Source: Syntrophomonadaceae bacterium
GTDB taxonomy: Bacteria; Bacillota_D; Dethiobacteria; DTU022
Length of the DNA: 13,381 nucleotides
NCBI GenBank assembly: GCA_003551865.1
Contig: PUNU01000102.1
Coordinates: 1-13,381 of the forward strand
Direction of reading: 5' to 3'
The notes under the pieces were generated by a model, which saw nothing but the letters and a program-made list of their open reading frames with translations, ran no database searches and was not told where the DNA came from. Position 1 is the stretch's first letter, and every line of letters starts with the position of its first letter. Below are positions 13,365 through 13,381 of this stretch, piece by piece. A program made the translations under genes and the position numbers.

Positions 13365-13381
13365 CAGCTTTTCACTCAACA

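Noticed and set aside
1..13381. CRISPR array or prophage/integrase genes
   Set aside because: No regularly spaced direct repeats and no integrase, recombinase or transposase frame were seen.

Overview
The window looks like chromosomal DNA of an anaerobic, selenium-using Bacillota (Clostridia; a Peptococcaceae or Syntrophomonadales-like lineage is the best guess). This rests on strong GGAGG-type ribosome sites, a desulforedoxin-like protein, a HesB-like selenoprotein, a tungstate-type ABC transporter, and the genus-level feel of the protein sequences. No taxonomic marker gene is present, so this is inference.

Layout, left to right. 2-922 (+): 3' part of a sodium:solute symporter. 1011-1787 (-): a three-gene unit, arsR-like regulator, HesB/IscA-like protein with an in-frame UGA that is very probably selenocysteine, then a 41-residue desulforedoxin-like protein. 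It has its own consensus promoter and a shared bidirectional terminator. 1829-2374 (-): Cys-rich DUF6125-like protein. 2476-4201 (-): GH13 alpha-glucosidase-type enzyme whose 5' end is frameshifted or uses a non-standard start. 4449-7187 (+): a PAS-PAS-GAF-PAS-GGDEF-HD-GYP cyclic-di-GMP protein cut by one in-frame amber codon. 7312-7896 (-): unknown protein with a HEPN-like RNxxxH motif. 7922-7981: a perfect 60-bp palindrome abutting the 3' end of selC. 7983-8076 (-): selC, the selenocysteine tRNA, with a near-consensus promoter and a leader hairpin. 8400-8678 (-): coiled-coil protein. 8680-9600: mostly non-coding, ending in a promoter, a structured leader that resembles a Moco/Tuco-type riboswitch, and a terminator hairpin. 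9618-11040 (+): tungstate-type permease and ATPase (tupB, tupC), the second apparently starting at AUU. 11240-12904 (-): tandem-duplicated cyclase-family protein behind a perfect TTGACA/TATAAT promoter. 12905-13381: non-coding, with a terminator and a REP-like hairpin.

How it fits together. The clearest link is selenium: the tRNA that reads UGA as selenocysteine and a gene needing it lie about 6.5 kb apart. The arsR/HesB/desulforedoxin unit looks like a small metal- or redox-responsive Fe-S/thiol module. The tup operon and its leader point to regulated oxyanion uptake for tungsten or molybdenum enzymes. No wholly new multi-gene system is obvious. The most notable items are the selenoprotein, three genes that break ordinary decoding rules (UGA as Sec, AUU start, in-frame amber), the leader RNA, the palindrome beside selC, and a double-domain cyclase with one half stripped of metal ligands.
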